The translations under genes and the position numbers were made by a program. 13,060 nucleotides of DNA from Thiobacillus denitrificans (GTDB lineage Bacteria > Pseudomonadota > Gammaproteobacteria > Burkholderiales > Thiobacillaceae): contig DILD01000071.1 of assembly GCA_002424845.1 (NCBI GenBank), positions 57,361-70,420 on the forward strand, in the 5' to 3' direction. The first letter of the stretch is position 1; each line of letters starts with the position of its first letter. A model generated the notes under the pieces. The model was not told where the DNA came from and made no database searches. It saw only the letters and a program-made list of their open reading frames with translations. Shown here one piece after another: positions 12,892 through 13,060 of this stretch.

Positions 12892-13060
12892 ATGAATCGC
12901 ATTTTGATTGCATGCCTGCTGTGGCTACCGATCGCCGCCCACGCGGCCTTGAACGTCTTCGCCTGCGAGCCCGAATGGGGTGCGCTGGCACGGGAAATCG
13001 GCGGCAATTCGATCAAGGTCTATACCGCAACGACGGCCCTGCAGGACCCGCACCGCATCG
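12892..13060 (+). CDS. znuA: Zinc/manganese ABC transporter substrate-binding protein, ZnuA-like, N-terminal part
   Basis: Periplasmic binding protein of cluster A-I metal ABC importers, cut by the right edge after about 56 residues. A Sec signal peptide (MNRILIACLLWLPIAAHA) is followed by NVFACEPEWGALAREIGG (21-38), the first strand and helix of the mature fold, and TALQDPHRI, whose His54 is the expected first metal ligand. The lack of a lipobox means a soluble periplasmic protein. Zinc is more likely than manganese given the cassette. The ATP-binding and permease genes would be expected just beyond the window. Confidence 0.88.
   Translation, partial: MNRILIACLLWLPIAAHAALNVFACEPEWGALAREIGGNSIKVYTATTALQDPHRI

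Noticed and set aside
1..13060. CRISPR array, tRNA, rRNA or insertion sequence
   Set aside because: No regularly spaced direct repeats, no tRNA-like cloverleaf and no transposase or terminal inverted repeats were seen on either strand.

Overview
The window is GC-rich, gene-dense bacterial chromosome. The protein repertoire and gene order point to a betaproteobacterium, probably near Thiobacillus or other Nitrosomonadales. The signs are an S-adenosylhomocysteine (SAH) riboswitch ahead of ahcY, metK divergent from a pair of LpxL-type acyltransferases, and the dapF-DUF484-xerC block. The genus is an inference from memory; no search was run.

Layout. (1) Bases 1-3034, minus strand: a SAM-cycle block reading metK, a CaCA-family Na+/Ca2+ exchanger, then ahcY, which runs off the left edge. 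ahcY has its own leader with a well-formed SAH riboswitch, and its -10 box overlaps the exchanger's stop codon. (2) Bases 3035-3316: a divergent intergenic region with a metK promoter candidate and several hairpins. (3) Bases 3317-8443, plus strand: a compact run of seven genes, lpxL-like 1, lpxL-like 2, GNAT acetyltransferase, CoA-binding protein, dapF, DUF484 and xerC. Six consecutive junctions overlap or abut, so this is almost certainly one operon. The second acyltransferase lacks the acidic residue of the HX4(D/E) motif. (4) Bases 8473-9203, minus strand: a lipoprotein of unknown function, overlapped by a 59-codon GTG-start ORF not expected from length-filtered gene calling. Its product resembles the N-terminal end of PPK2-type polyphosphate kinases. 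(5) Bases 9204-9452: a divergent intergenic region with inverted repeats. (6) Bases 9453-13060, plus strand: a probable zinc-starvation cassette made of a DksA paralogue that has lost three of its four zinc-binding cysteines, a COG0523/CobW-type GTPase, YidD, a small secreted His/Cys protein (DUF2946-like), an outer-membrane porin with a His-rich segment, and the start of a ZnuA-type metal-binding lipoprotein-independent periplasmic protein.

How it fits together. MetK makes SAM and AhcY removes the SAH left after methylation; the riboswitch should raise ahcY expression when SAH accumulates. The central operon links the cell envelope (lipid A acylation, diaminopimelate for peptidoglycan) with chromosome dimer resolution. 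The last block reads as one programme for zinc scarcity: import across the outer membrane (porin) and periplasm (ZnuA), intracellular allocation (COG0523 GTPase), and replacement of a zinc-dependent regulator by a zinc-free one (DksA paralogue). I could not find a convincing Zur operator, so zinc control is inferred from gene content.
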